Origin: Sistotremastrum niveocremeum HHB9708
Taxonomy: Eukaryota; Basidiomycota; Agaricomycetes; Sistotremastrales; Sistotremastraceae
Reading direction: 5' to 3'
NCBI GenBank assembly: GCA_001630475.1
Contig: KV419397.1
Coordinates: 875,758-939,757, forward strand
Length of the DNA: 64,000 bases
Positions 1-10,959 of the stretch are shown in pieces. Under the pieces are notes generated by a model that saw nothing but the letters and a program-made list of their open reading frames with translations, did no database searches and was not told the origin of the DNA. Positions within the stretch are counted from its first letter, which is position 1; the number at the start of each line of letters is the position of its first letter. The position numbers were made by a program, and so were the translations under genes.

Positions 1-476
1 GAGAAAGCGCTGGAGGTATAATATAGCTGTCTGATCTGCGGCGCAGCTGGCTCACGACTGTGACCGTCTTCTGGGGGCCGTGCTGATAGCTCTGACTTCG
101 GAAGGGGCGAGAGGGTAAATGGCCGATGGCCGATTTGACTCAAATAAGGGGCCATCATTATTGAGGCTCGAAAGCAGATGTGTGTACGGCTAATCAAAAG
201 TCTCAGCTTAAGAAAAAATATCTCCAAGTGTAGCTCACCAGTTTTGGGATTTCTTGGGGACGTCGGCGTTATTCGAAGGTTCGGGCTGCGGTCAGAACGA
301 TTACGTAAAGCGCACAGCATTCGACTCTGTGCGACCTGGCTCAGGAATATTGCTCAACGATTTATTACCTTGAGAAGGCAGAGAAAGGCAAGTATACAAA
401 CGGAACTCGGAACATATCGTTCAACATAGAGAGGATGATTTAGGAAGGCTCGACAGGAATATAGCTCCAGTTCCCA
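1..476. other. No gene seen
   Basis: Only one short uninformative open frame (178-429, + strand) lies here, with no recognisable protein pattern or splice context. It is the 3' flank of the Ser-rich protein gene on the minus strand. Confidence 0.5.
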
Positions 477-1631
477 CTAAATAGCTGTAACAAGCAAGTT
501 ATAGCACTTTCGGCCGGAATCTTCTCCCTTCCGCGCTCTCTTCTCGAGCCTCTCACCATGCTTATTTGCCCGCTTCATCGCCTTGTATTCTTGTTTCATT
601 GCCCTTCTCTCCATCTTCATTGCGTGTTTCTGTTGTCGTCTTTGTTCTTTAAGTTGACGCTTCATCTCCTTCCGAGCGACTCTATCATCTGGGAGGCCCC
701 TCCCGGATGTCAGCCCGAGCCCTTGCTGAGCAGGATTGTGGTGAGTTAGATAGCCGTCGTTGGAGGATGAGCTGGAGGATGAGGAAGATGAAGAAGAAGA
801 GTGTCGTCGCAGAGGAACGCCCTGCGTGAAATCCGACACATATGGCCCGTTATTTCCTGTGTTCATCAACGGACGCCTCCCTTTCAGAAGAGCGACGTGC
901 ATCTTTCGAGGGCGGAAGAAATGCTACATGAGTTATCGATCAGAACCTGAAGTCGGGTAGCAAGGAAATGACGTACGCTATTCCAAGCTTCGATGACTTG
1001 GATCGCTGCGAGCTCTTTCTGAGTTTTGTGTCCATTGGAGCTAGCATGAGCCGCAGCCTGCATATCCTGAAGAAATCTGACACCAAATTAATACTCGTAA
1101 GCTTGTTCGACATAGATCTTACCTCGACCAATCCATCTCAGCGACGTCATGCGTCTCAAAAGGATGAGGGTTCGTGTGTGTAGGAGGCGGCATGACCACA
1201 AAGCATGATTTCAGATGCTTGCTCGTGCCCTGGAGGGACATAGGTTCGAAAGGTTGGTATGTACCCATTGGACTCGGCTGACGAGCGAAAGATGAAGGTC
1301 CTTGTCCAGGAGTTTGGTTTAGATGTGGATGTCCTATCCACTGTGCAGAATGACCGTTCAAGTTGGGCGGAGGGAGAGCAGGGGGATATTGAGGTTGATG
1401 TGGAAGACCGCCATAAGAAGGGCCATTTACATGGGAAGTGGGAGGCAGACCAGCTCCGCCTGGGCCATAACCGGGCCCCGTTGGCATCGCTCTTGACGAA
1501 TCGTGATTCTGCGTGTACGCAGGAGGAAATCCAGCAGGAGGCACGTATGAGGTATCCACGTGAGGAGATGGCATCCGAAGAGGCTCCTGAGCCTTAGTGT
1601 TGTCGAACGGTCGAGATTTGATGTCGTACAT
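477..1631 (-). CDS. Pro-rich/Ser-rich basic-tailed protein, copy 1
   Basis: Three exons on the minus strand: 1123-1631, 977-1076 and 477-923, joined by two short GT-AG introns, giving 351 residues. The N-terminal 170 residues are rich in Pro, Gly and Tyr. A short central part follows, then a run of 13 Ser and a strongly basic, probably helical segment with many Lys and Arg. The C-terminus reads YNLLVTAI. The gene at 56398-57601 has the same three-exon plan, the same intron phases, similar sequence around both junctions (RFLQDMQ versus RFVEDIQ) and a matching end (YHLFVTPA). That match is the main reason to believe the model. I know no function; composition suggests a disordered nuclear or RNA-associated protein. 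The central exon is shorter than in the other copy (100 versus 184 nt), so this copy lacks part of the conserved middle domain. Confidence 0.75.
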
Positions 1632-2250
1632 AGTGGGTTTGTAGTTGAGGGTGAGTGTCTTCAGACTAGGCTTGTCCTGTTAAATAGCATAGGTGGCTCG
1701 GTGTATATTGACGTTCATGCAACGTTCATGCCCGGTGCCCTGCTCCACTGGCACCCATCGTACAGTTCCACAGCATGATGATGCCCCATCTCACTCTTGA
1801 ATAAGCCAAAGACCGGCGACATTAGAAAATTAGCTTGGGTATTGTTCAAGAAGGAGGCATATGTACAGCGAAACTTGGAAACGGATCCTCAAGCATACGC
1901 AGAATTGTGACGCAGATTGACCAGGAGCAAAAGCAGATCATACAGAGTTCCTACGATTAGGTTCAAGATAAAAACGAGGTCGTTCCCACGAATACAATTG
2001 TCGTCCCTCGGCAGTTTCCGGTATTAGTCTTTTCTTACTCAAAGCTTCACTGTAGTGCTGACTTGAAAACAAATAGAATCCACGCGATGTTTTGGATTAA
2101 AGCCATCTCCCCGAACGCTCTCGATACTATCTCAGGAACTGATATTTGGCCAAACATAACGCACTACAAGTACTAATACATCGGTTGTCCGCTATTCGGT
2201 GCAACAAGTTTGAAGTTTTCTTTCTTTTCACTTTGACAACCCCCTTAGAT
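1632..2250. other. Intergenic, no gene seen
   Basis: This is the upstream region of the Ser-rich protein gene and the 3' flank of the secreted-protein gene. I see no convincing open frame or repeat. Confidence 0.5.
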
Positions 2251-3119
2251 TTAATCGCAGAAAGTAATCGCGAGGTCAACCTCAGAAAATCAAGTGTCAG
2301 GACTGCCAGCCCGTTTAAAAATACGGTGTACTCACATTCGGAGCGGTGCAGCTTACGATCGCTCCGTTAGTCGCATCGGTAAATGCACCGGGACAATCAG
2401 CAGAAGTACCTAAATAAAACATTAATATGTTACGAGGTGACGTGCGTATGGCTTACAATCTTCTCCGGTACCGTCACAGCCATTGAAATATCCAAATCCG
2501 CTCGTAACTGAGAATACGTGCCTGAAAAGGAGGATTGCATCTCGTAAGAATAACATCAAAGTGGATCAGATATCAAAACACCCACGGAGGGACCAGAGAG
2601 ATATCGGCGGCCGAATTACCCTCGTTGGTGAGATCTCCTTCTACCAAAGTGCAACCTTCGCCGTTCAAACCACAACCACCTATATCACAGAGCTCAGAGG
2701 CTTGTAAAGACAAAGGAGAGATATCAAACCGAGCTGGAGGTACCTGTTTGAAATGAGCAATGAGATGAGAACATTACACATATTCTTAAAAACGACTTGC
2801 GCGATGAAGCTGGTCAAAGGGCCATTAGAGGTGAAATCCTCGCCCGTGGAAAGTATGTTTCCGGCTTGGACCAGAGTAGGCTAGACGTCAAGCCGTAGGT
2901 ATTAGAGAATTCAAAGGTTGATTTATTATGTGGGAAATCTCACGGTTCCGCCCTGTGGACAGCTATAAAGTCATTAATCATTAGCGAATGCTCTCTGTAA
3001 TGATGAGAGAATGCGCCTTACAGGTTGGTAAAGTGAACGGTGTGCGACTCTGCGTTCGCTGCGGCGAACAACACGCTGGCCAAAGCGAAATGCATAGCGA
3101 ACTTGACGGCCGTGAACAT
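2251..3119 (-). CDS. Small secreted Cys-rich protein (basidiomycete glycopeptide-like)
   Basis: Eight exons on the minus strand: 3022-3119, 2944-2962, 2801-2880, 2730-2743, 2586-2679, 2457-2521, 2336-2409 and 2251-2280, giving 157 residues. The first 23 or so residues (MFTAVKFAMHFALASVLFAA) form a signal peptide. The mature part starts ESHTVHFTN and carries PTLVQAGNILSTGEDFTSNG, CGLNGEGCTLVEGDLTN, SGFGYFNGCDGTGEDC and a final VDLAITFCD. From memory this order matches a family of small secreted proteins common in Agaricomycetes, often labelled glycopeptide. The introns interrupt the frame so often that no long open frame exists; exons of 14 and 19 nt are needed to restore the family pattern. 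The intron after exon 3 uses a GC-AG pair (GCAAGT donor). The role is unknown; an extracellular, possibly fruiting-body or wall-associated location is inference. Confidence 0.8.
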
Positions 3120-5703
3120 CGTGGAGAAGGCTCGGTTTACTAGTAAGTCTGATGATGAAAGAGAGGATTCGATAGAGGAGCTCTGAGCGGTACCAGTGCA
3201 ATCCTCTGGGGGTTATATACTCGATGTCAAACCCCAAGTCTCACCGCGACTGCCTCCGCCGATACACTCCGGTCTCGATACCGCTCATAGACAGGTCTAT
3301 TTCTGTAGCATGCAATGGAGAAGTGGAGTATCATGAAAATTATGAACACAGAGGGCAAACTCAGGGAGTACACCGTGGACCATCAAACGTCAGCTGTTGG
3401 ATGACGGAAGTCGCATGTAACAATGCAGTGCGCAAGTCGGCACGACACCTCGAACTGACCAATCAGGTCGTCGTAATGAAACCTCTTGCTGACTCGAGCG
3501 CTCGATTTCAGCCAACGTTCATGCTTTAGCATCGACGTCGAGAAAGTGTTCGGGTGAACGATACTGTCACTAACACGAGACTGGTTTGTATGAGGTCATG
3601 CATCAAAGATGTCCACGGCCATACTTATGCAATCGTTGGCACATAGCTCGGCATGCATCTTGTTGGACCTGTAGATCTGAATCGAAGCATCCAAATTAGA
3701 GCGCGCGGAGGGAGGTGAGGGCTCAATTCGCGCAGCCGCTGCCAGTGGCCGCTGAGAAACGCTTCCTGAGATGCTATAGGCACGGGTGGAGATGGTGGAG
3801 CAGGAACAATAAAGAAGTGCATCCATCGTAGACGGCGATATTGAGCTGCTCAGATCCCTGATATGACATTCACGAGACATTGAGTCTTCCTGCCGCGCAG
3901 TCTAAATTTAACTTAGCTGTCGTTGGGCAAGGCCGCCGCACAAGGATTCAACAAGAATTCATCGAGATCCGCACGCCCAAGTTCCAATTGTTAATTTTTT
4001 TGGAAAGTCTGAGCAGGAGCGCTGGTGCTAGTTTTGCTCTGAAGAAGGCAGATAGAGGACAGAACAAGCCTTGTAAAAAACAAAAACAAACGAAGTAGAC
4101 GCCATGTCACAGATGCCGTAACCGAACAGAAGCCTTGAAGCGCCCGGAATGCCGGCCGTGCCGAAATTTGCTTCCATCAACCTTGTCATCAACGTTCATT
4201 GAACGTTCATCCACTTGGTCCCTCGACCTCGCTCGAGAGGTCAAATGCACCAAAATACACCGCTCATTGAATCCAAGAAGGCCGATATCGGCCTTTTTTC
4301 TCACAGGACACTCTTCCTTCAACCCAGTGACCTACTCTTCTTTCTGCAGGCAACGAATCAAAAAGTACAGCGGTACGCCGGCCAACCGATTGAGCTCGAT
4401 TGGCTACTAGCGTACATAATGCGAGCACCGCACATTGCATCTTCGACATGAAACAGAGTTTGTATGTGCTGATTCTAGGTACTACTATTCTCAGACTGGT
4501 ATACGTATTGGATGAAGTCCCACGAGCGACGAGCCAGCAAGTTTTGCGTTTGCCTGGAGTGAGAAACTATTATTCAGATTGATGGAGACCCGAATTGTGG
4601 CGCTGCTCCGTGGCATCTCAGCGGTTGTTTCTCCTCAATCGACATGCAAGCTGCAAGTATCCAGCTTCCTCGCTCGTCTGGTGTCGAACATCACGAAAAG
4701 AGCTGGGCTTTCACGCGCTCTTAAGAGTTCTTCCTGGCCGCCCACCATTTCTTCATCGTTCCGTGATTGAATCGTTCCTTGCTTCGTCAGTGGAGCAAAT
4801 CCAGTGCACGTTGCTCGGCTTGACTTGAAGCCATCGTCCTCTGGGTTCCCATGGCTTCGTCATTGAGGTTGCACTACTAGTGCCCTTAGTGAAGTTACCC
4901 TGTCTCACTGAGCTCCGGCATTGACAGAACTGCGATCCTGTCCTCGAAGAGCTTCTAAAAGATCAAAATTGATGACTCGGAGGCCTGCGGGTGGACTGAG
5001 CGATCCCATGTCAGAATCTTCGAGATAGACTTGGTGACCGTTCTCAAATGACACCCCAATCACTCCTTTCAGTGCTCGTTGAAGTACCCTGAACCAAGAG
5101 ATACAAACTCAATACCGGAGCATCAGCAGATGGCACATTCGCATATTCACCAAATCGCATTGGAATGTTGAAGACTTAAGTCTCTAATTCAGCCATCTTC
5201 CTGGAAATCTTACATGTAGATTCATATACAATAGCAAGATCAACGCCTCTACAATACCAGCATCCCAATCTCAATCCATACTTCGTTCAACGAAAGCTTA
5301 TCTTCGTACCTCCTACCCTGATATAGGCGCTGAGTCGACCGGTCCGCAAGTATGCGGTTCGCGAAGGGCTTCTGGAAGGGGTGCTTTGTGCCACACGTAT
5401 CCTCCGATATCGCCCGTGTACCTCTCGCATGTGAATCGACCAAGACCGAAGCAGGATCAAGGATGCGAGGCAGAAAGTGCACCGAACTCTACAAGAGAGG
5501 ATGCCGTCGGGGAGGGACGCGTTCAGGTATCATCGACCAAGGAGAATAAAGATGGTCGTGTGGAGTAGTAGCCTGAGAGAGCAGGAAGATCTGCGTAATA
5601 TCCTCTTCAATCATTGAGCAATAACGTCATGACCCAACCAACGCACCGAGTACCTCTTGAGGCGATCTTCCTGGGGGACAGAACCAGATAACACTCTTCC
5701 CAC
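3120..5703. other. 2.6 kb with no confidently named gene
   Basis: Two coding-looking patches are present. On the minus strand 4905-5088 reads as a terminal exon (contains VIGVSFENGHQVYLEDSDMG and ends GAQ before a stop), preceded by a plausible intron with donor GTGAAT near 5148. On the plus strand 5329-5568 is open and ends in a hydrophilic tail (STKENKDGRVE, stop at 5566-5568). A minus frame at 3596-3880 is also open. None matches a family I know, and the first two cannot be assembled into complete genes by eye. Confidence 0.3.
3213..3219 (-). promoter_or_regulatory. Probable TATA box of the secreted-protein gene
   Basis: On the minus strand the sequence reads GTATATAACC about 95 nt upstream of the proposed start codon at 3119. 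Position and sequence fit a TATA element. Confidence 0.5.
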
Positions 5704-6390
5704 TCAATTATCCCGCCACGTAACTTTCCCCGCGGCCCATTTCTCCCCCCAAATAACCCTCTTATGATAAACCTTTCGCGTCTCCTTAAATTCCTTGATG
5801 AAGGCATCGATATCATTCGCTTCGGGCGGAGATTTTATAAACAACGCTGCGAGTGCTTCTGATTTATCGTCTTGGGCTGTCGTTGCGTGACGTAGCCTTG
5901 TATGGAGGAAGGAAGGATCGTAGCGCTGTTACACCACAACAGGGGATGTCAGAAGATGTGACGATGGGAGAGGAAAGGAGGCGTACTTGATAAACTTCTT
6001 TTTGTTCTTTCGAGAGCTCTTTGAAGTGCGATTCGAGATATCGAGCTTCGTCATACGCCGCTTTGGTCTCGCTACGTAGCTGATATAATTCATCTTGCAG
6101 CGCTAAATTATTCTCTTCACCTCCATGAGTACCAATAACATAATTTCAGCATGCTAAGAGACTGACTGGCTATTGCCATATTTGCTGAACCCAGTTCTGC
6201 GAGAGCTTGAAGCATGGCTTGGACACGAGGGAGAGTATGTAATATTGATTGGAAATATGCTGGATCTGCCAGGAGATCTTCGAGATCTTCACGTCTAATT
6301 GAAGCATCGGTATAGCTCTTAGATGTTATGACAGACGACGAACGTAAGATGCGCAAGTTCGGGGAAGTTAGCTTGGAATGGAGTCGTCAT
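5704..6390 (-). CDS. VPS37: ESCRT-I subunit VPS37 (Mod_r domain)
   Basis: Four exons on the minus strand: 6344-6390, 6167-6294, 5987-6120 and 5704-5925, giving 176 residues. The start MTTPFQANFPELAHLT is followed across the first intron by REDLEDLLADPAYFQSI, then a long helical coiled-coil-like part (ALQDELYQLRSETKAAYDEA), the classic Mod_r/VPS37 layout, and length agrees with fungal VPS37. The last exon carries RYDPSFLHTRLRHATTAQDD and ends WGEKWAAGKVTWRDN. VPS37 helps form the rod of ESCRT-I, which sorts ubiquitinated membrane proteins into multivesicular bodies on endosomes. Introns are 46-61 nt with GT-AG ends and consistent phases. The start codon lies only 75 bp from the RRP40 stop on the same strand, so its promoter must be very short or overlap the RRP40 3' region. 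Confidence 0.9.
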
Positions 6391-6465
6391 CGGCGTGAGC
6401 GTTGCGGCGGTTGAGGGTGTAGAGCAACAAGTACAAACAGCGGTAAAATATTGAATTATGGCTGG

Positions 6466-7377
6466 CTACACTTCTATTTTTGCGAATAAAGACTTGACTT
6501 GAGACTCGGACATCGCTCCTCCTTCTGGATCTGCAGCCTCGATACAACGAGCGATCGCGATTGTCTGTTTCGGCTCGCTCGTTGATATCCACACTCGCCC
6601 ATTGACTCCGACGACTACTTCCAGTGGAAATCGAGCCCCTATGAGCTTCAGGAGGTAATATTCGGGATCCAGAAGCCTGCCAAATTTTTCATGAGTCGTA
6701 GCTTTGCTGCAGAACAGGAGGTACGTACCATCGACATAGGATGAGACTGCATTTCACCATGAAGCCTCCTTTCAATTCTCCAAAATCACCAGCTTTATGC
6801 GTTTGACTATCAAAGCACTCGAGCTCAGGTTCCATATCTTTATGTGCCAGCGACACTCGAGCGAACACGAGCGATCCGACCTGAATAGCATGGTCAACGC
6901 TATTGAGAAAGGAATGCATGGTGACGGACGAACCTTCAGATTTGGTCTATTTCGTTTCGTCGCACCCTCAAAAGCGAGCGCGTCCAACGTGGCTTGATGA
7001 GCGGCTCCAATATCCACTCTCCAGCCCTCTTGTCCAATCCGGCCTGTTACGACTCCTACGACAGATTCTTGCGCTGCAGGCACATACTACTTTATCACCG
7101 TCAGTCAACACAAAATACTATGAGAGATAGACTGTGAGATACGTACCCGCTTCGCATTGCTTTCAATCCACCATTTAGTCATCTGCGGATTATGATGCAG
7201 TGATCCAGCTTTCGTCGAAAGGAGCGCATTTGCACTTGACGACTCGGACGAAGAGCCAGCTTGTGCCGAGGAAGAAGAAGCAGATGACGAGAGCTGAATC
7301 AACCCTGGACCAAGTTTGAGCTTTGCATGTTGAACAGGAACGAGATCGCCAGGCAAGACAGCTGAGGGCAATGACAT
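6466..7377 (-). CDS. RRP40: RNA exosome cap subunit RRP40
   Basis: Four exons on the minus strand: 7147-7377, 6934-7086, 6729-6880 and 6466-6676, giving 248 residues, close to yeast Rrp40. The start MSLPSAVLPGDLVPVQHAKL gives the N-terminal domain, followed by a Ser-rich insert. The S1-like part contains VVGVVTGRIGQEGWRVDIGA and VGSLVFARVSLAHKDMEPEL. The KH-like C-terminal part has LLDPEYYLLKLIGARFPLEV and VGVNGRVWIS, which includes the GxNG signature of the family. RRP40 is one of three S1/KH cap proteins of the nine-subunit exosome core that feeds RNA to Rrp44 and Rrp6. Splice phases close exactly. The gene is divergent from SUS1 with 58 bp between start codons. Confidence 0.95.
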
Positions 7378-7435
7378 TTTGACCGAAAGAAGCGTGACAG
7401 TCACACCGTGACGAACTCTTCGCAGCTCGTCTGCC
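7378..7435. promoter_or_regulatory. 58-bp shared promoter region of RRP40 and SUS1
   Basis: The start codons of the two divergent genes are separated by only 58 bp. Both 5' leaders and the core promoter elements must lie here or within the neighbouring coding sequence. No TATA box is visible. Confidence 0.6.
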
Positions 7436-7773
7436 ATGTCGGAGGGTGATGCCACGTTCATCGAGATCCACAAGCGGTTCACTGAGAAAGGCGAATGGGA
7501 CAAGATCATCACGAGCCTTTTGGAACGCTTGAATGAGACGGGATGGGTGGACTCGTTGAGGGATAAAAGCAAAGAGTCGGCGAGGTCGATGGAAACATTG
7601 CGATTTGAGAAGCTGATGGAGACTTTGAATCCACACGCTCAAGGTTTTATTTTCCTGCTTGATGCAACGTTGGCGTTGGCTGATTTTATTTTGTTTTAGG
7701 ATCTGTTCCGGAGGGCGTCAGGGCCGAGTTCGTCGAACAGATACGCAAGTTTCTCGAGAGTCAGATCGAGTGA
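7436..7773 (+). CDS. SUS1: SUS1/ENY2, SAGA and TREX-2 subunit
   Basis: Two exons, 7436-7643 and 7700-7773, giving 93 residues (yeast Sus1 has 96). The EnY2 pattern is clear: EIHKRFTEKGEWDKIITSLL, then LNETGWVDSLRDKSKESAR, then across the intron LMETLNPHAQGSVPEGVRAE and a final FVEQIRKFLESQIE. SUS1 belongs to the SAGA deubiquitinase module and to TREX-2, linking transcription to mRNA export at nuclear pores. The intron is 56 nt with a GT donor and a T-rich TTTTAG acceptor. The paired orientation with RRP40 joins two genes of RNA metabolism on one short promoter. Confidence 0.95.
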
Positions 7774-9025
7774 TTCGGTTATCTGTCAACGTCCAGTACG
7801 GCATGTACGTGTGGCGGGTGTACTGCAGCACTAGCAATGTTTATGATGTGAGAACTTCAATTGTCAGAAATTGCTCAGAGAAGCAAGAAGATTCAGACTT
7901 TAGCCTCATCCTCTTGCCTCCTCATGATGCACTCGCCACTCCTACATCAGGATATCCTCCGCCCTTCTGCTCCACCCGGGGATCTGTCGTGTCCTCAGAC
8001 AGCTATGGACCAGAATACGGTCCATTCGCCATGGTGAAGCCCCACTGTCATGTGCGATTATTATTCGCGATTTACCCAGGCATGTCTCTCTACCATCTCG
8101 GCTCTCGCAATGCCGCACGATTGAGCATCCGCGCTCTCCTTTGCTGTACCCCCTTAAACAACGTCGATGTCATGTCCTTGAGCATTCTCGTATGGTCGTC
8201 CTTCAGTACCATCTTTCACTGGCTCTCCAATGTTTTCTGAGTCGGTCAACGTTGCATCTTCCTTTGGCAGACTCTTGCGAGTGTACATCGTGCGAACCAC
8301 GATCCATGGGTTCCGGAAAGCAAGCCGATAGGCAATCCGCCCCACCGTCTTCGCGAGCCCAACCGTGATAACCTCCTTGAATATCCTTGCTCATCACACA
8401 AACATGAGGATTAAGTTCTCGATACAGGGCTGCGATCCGGCCAAGTCAGTGTTGACTGGCGCTCTGTTCCACAGACCCATGTCGCTGTATGGCAGTGTGT
8501 TCATTGTGTGCCACCTGAGACCCAGGAGGGACAACTCCATGTCCACTCCATGGCATGGCCTCTGCACCGAATTATGCTACCTTGCGGTTGTAGACTATGG
8601 TCTCTAGGATCGCTAGGATCTACTACCTCTTTCAGGATTATTGAGGGAACATGATCCCTTCTTGAAGCGCTCGTTGATTGTCTTGTCACGCGCTCCTGTG
8701 GCTTTTGCTTTATGGATACATGGAATATGATCGCACAAGGGCTGTTAACGGTTGACGACGTCTACTGGCAGTCGTTGACCCGGGCCGTACTGCTGCACTA
8801 CTGCATGAGCTGACTAAGCCTGCCATTGCACTTGCTGTGGGCTGCTCTGGGTGACTCATAAGTTTAGCAAACCTAATGTGAGAGATTGTCCTACAGCACT
8901 TTCTTTGCTGTTTTTCGCAAGTGTAGGAGGCTGCGAGCAGCTCAACCCTTAGGGAACGCGAGTGTCACGCACTTAGTCACGCGTTCTTACCTATCTTGGA
9001 AGTCACGCCGAGTCGGCCGGAGCCG
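7774..9025. other. Intergenic 1.25 kb with one possible exon
   Basis: On the minus strand 8154 to about 8370 reads as a possible C-terminal exon: VITVGLAKTVGRIAYRLAFR followed by an acidic tail ending in DIDVV before a stop. I could not find its upstream exons and do not recognise it. Nothing else is convincing. Confidence 0.25.
8976..8984. promoter_or_regulatory. GTCACGCGT motif upstream of reductase 1
   Basis: GTCACGCGT lies 42 bp upstream of the proposed start of the first aldo-keto reductase. The same nine bases occur inside a perfect palindrome upstream of the second copy (10874-10885), so this may be a shared control site. That is inference from two occurrences only. Confidence 0.3.
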
Positions 9026-10697
9026 ATGACGCAAGGTACTTACCAACCACCACGAAGCATTAGCAAGTGCAGTCCGAACGACTCAAGCATCCTGCCTAAA
9101 AAGCCCACGGTGTCCAAGTCCAAGTTCACGAGTCGTTCACTCCTCTTTCTTTCTCTAGCCGTTGTCATGGTCGCTGCTCTCGCTTTACGATCAGGCGGAA
9201 TTGCAAGTGGTGCAACGTCGAGGTTGAAGGGTGTTTGGAACCATTTGAGAGGCGTACAGACGTTGGCGGAGACGAGGGGAGGACTGCCAAATTATTATGT
9301 TCTACCCAGTGGAGATAAAATTCCAAGCGTGGCTCTAGGTATGATTCTATTCGAATTGCATGCATAGCGGTCGCTGATTATAGGAAGGGTGTTGGAGAGC
9401 TCGTGAAGGCGAAGTTGGAAATGCTGTCAAGGTAAGCCAATGAGCACTCAGTATGATTCTAGTCTAAAAATGTACTACTTGGAATCATAGACCGCATTGA
9501 AAGCTGTGAGTTACTTTGAACCCCATTCTGGCTTGTCTAACGTTCTACAGGGATACCGACACATTGACGGCGCTTGGGCTTACGAAGTATGCAGTCTAGC
9601 TTATTGAAGTGGGGTGGAACTAATTCAAGGGCACAGAATGAAGCCGAAGTCGGTGCAGCAATCAAAGAAAGCGGTATCCCAAGAGAAGAAATCTTCATCA
9701 CTTCAAAGGTGAACACGACCATAACCAATCCTGTTCCACGCTAATTCGTGTCCGAACACAGCTCTGGAACTCCTACCACTACCCGGAAGACGTGGCTCCC
9801 ATATTAGAAGACTCGCTTCAAAAGCTCGGAGTGGATTATATTGATCTTTATCTCATTCATTTCCCAGTCGCTTTTAAGAAAGAAAGGACACCTGAAGGAA
9901 AGCCGGTCGCTGACTTGGAGTTGACGGAGAATACGTATGCTACTTGGCAAGCGATGGAAAAGTTGGTTGATAGCGGGAAGGTCAGGAATATCGGTGTCAG
10001 CAAGTGAGCGTTACTTTATGCACAAGTTGATCATCGGCTGACCCACATCTTAGTTTCAATATCCGAAGGTCCTGTCTTGTGGCTTCGAAAACATTGACTA
10101 TCTAAACATCTCTCCAGGTTGACTAACCTCACTTCAAACCCCTTGAAATATCAACCTGCAGTCAACCAAGTAGAACTTAGCTTTGGCAACCCTCAGCCCG
10201 AATTGTTGGCGGTAAGTTGTCGTCGACGACGGCGCGTGTACTTCACAGCTAAACGGGTTTCATCAGTGGTCAAAGAAAAATGGAATCCTACTCGAGGCGT
10301 ACTCGCCCCTAGGGAGCACTGAACAAGTCAAGCAGACATTACAGATCCCAGAGGTCGTCGCGATTGCGAACGAACTGGGAATCACCCCGGCACAAGTGCT
10401 TATCTCGTGGCACGTTCAACGAGGAGTAAGGCATCTACTTCTGGATTCCACACCTAGTCTAACCCGTTGATCAGACTGTAGTTTTGCCGAAGAGTGTTAC
10501 TCCATCGCGAGTTGAACAGAATTTCCAAAGTGAGACACTATGCTCGTCGTTCTGTTTAGTTATGTTAACGTTGTCTAGTTTTCAAGCTGCCGCAGGATAA
10601 ATTCGACGCGCTTGAGAAGGCAGCTGTATCTCATCCTCCAAAACGCGTTGTGGATCCCAGCGGTGCATGGGGAGTGAATATCTATGAGGACCAATAA
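9026..10697 (+). CDS. Membrane-anchored aldo-keto reductase, copy 1
   Basis: Eleven exons: 9026-9338, 9388-9431, 9491-9505, 9551-9586, 9637-9708, 9762-10003, 10054-10068, 10118-10211, 10267-10425, 10475-10529 and 10579-10697, giving 387 residues. It is an NADPH-dependent (beta/alpha)8-barrel reductase of carbonyl compounds. The tetrad is visible: Asp and Tyr in [13 protein letters not shown], Lys in FITSKLWNSYH, His in [27 protein letters not shown] near the end is the cofactor-binding signature. Unlike ordinary soluble members it has about 90 extra N-terminal residues with a hydrophobic stretch near 39-54 (LLFLSLAVVMVAALAL), so it is probably a signal-anchored membrane protein. The exon 2 acceptor was chosen to give GCWRAREGEVGNAVK. 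Start at 9026 is the first in-frame ATG. The next gene is a tandem copy with identical intron positions. Substrate unknown. Confidence 0.9.
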
Positions 10698-10873
10698 ACG
10701 GAAATATATTGTTAACGAGATATTTTATCGATGTTATTGGGTCGCTAGCGTGATTTATGACTGGATCGTGGTAATTTCACGACCCTGTCAATGGCACAGA
10801 GGCAGTTTAACCTCGTGAATTTCTCAGAAAGCCTTTGGATGTCAGGAGCAAAACACGCGTACGGCACGCGCCT

Positions 10874-10885
10874 GTCACGCGTGAC
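10874..10885. promoter_or_regulatory. GTCACGCGTGAC palindrome upstream of reductase 2
   Basis: A perfect 12-bp palindrome lies 75 bp upstream of the start of the second reductase. Its left nine bases match the site upstream of copy 1. It could be a binding site for a dimeric regulator; no factor is identified. Confidence 0.35.
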
Positions 10886-10959
10886 GACTCGTGATAGCAC
10901 GCCATGTGATGTCACCTTGACGTTGCCGGATAAGCGGCCGATCGTTCACACGCTCCTTG

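Noticed and set aside
7659-8240. 193-residue plus-strand frame
   Set aside because: It overlaps the second exon of SUS1 in another frame and has no pattern downstream.
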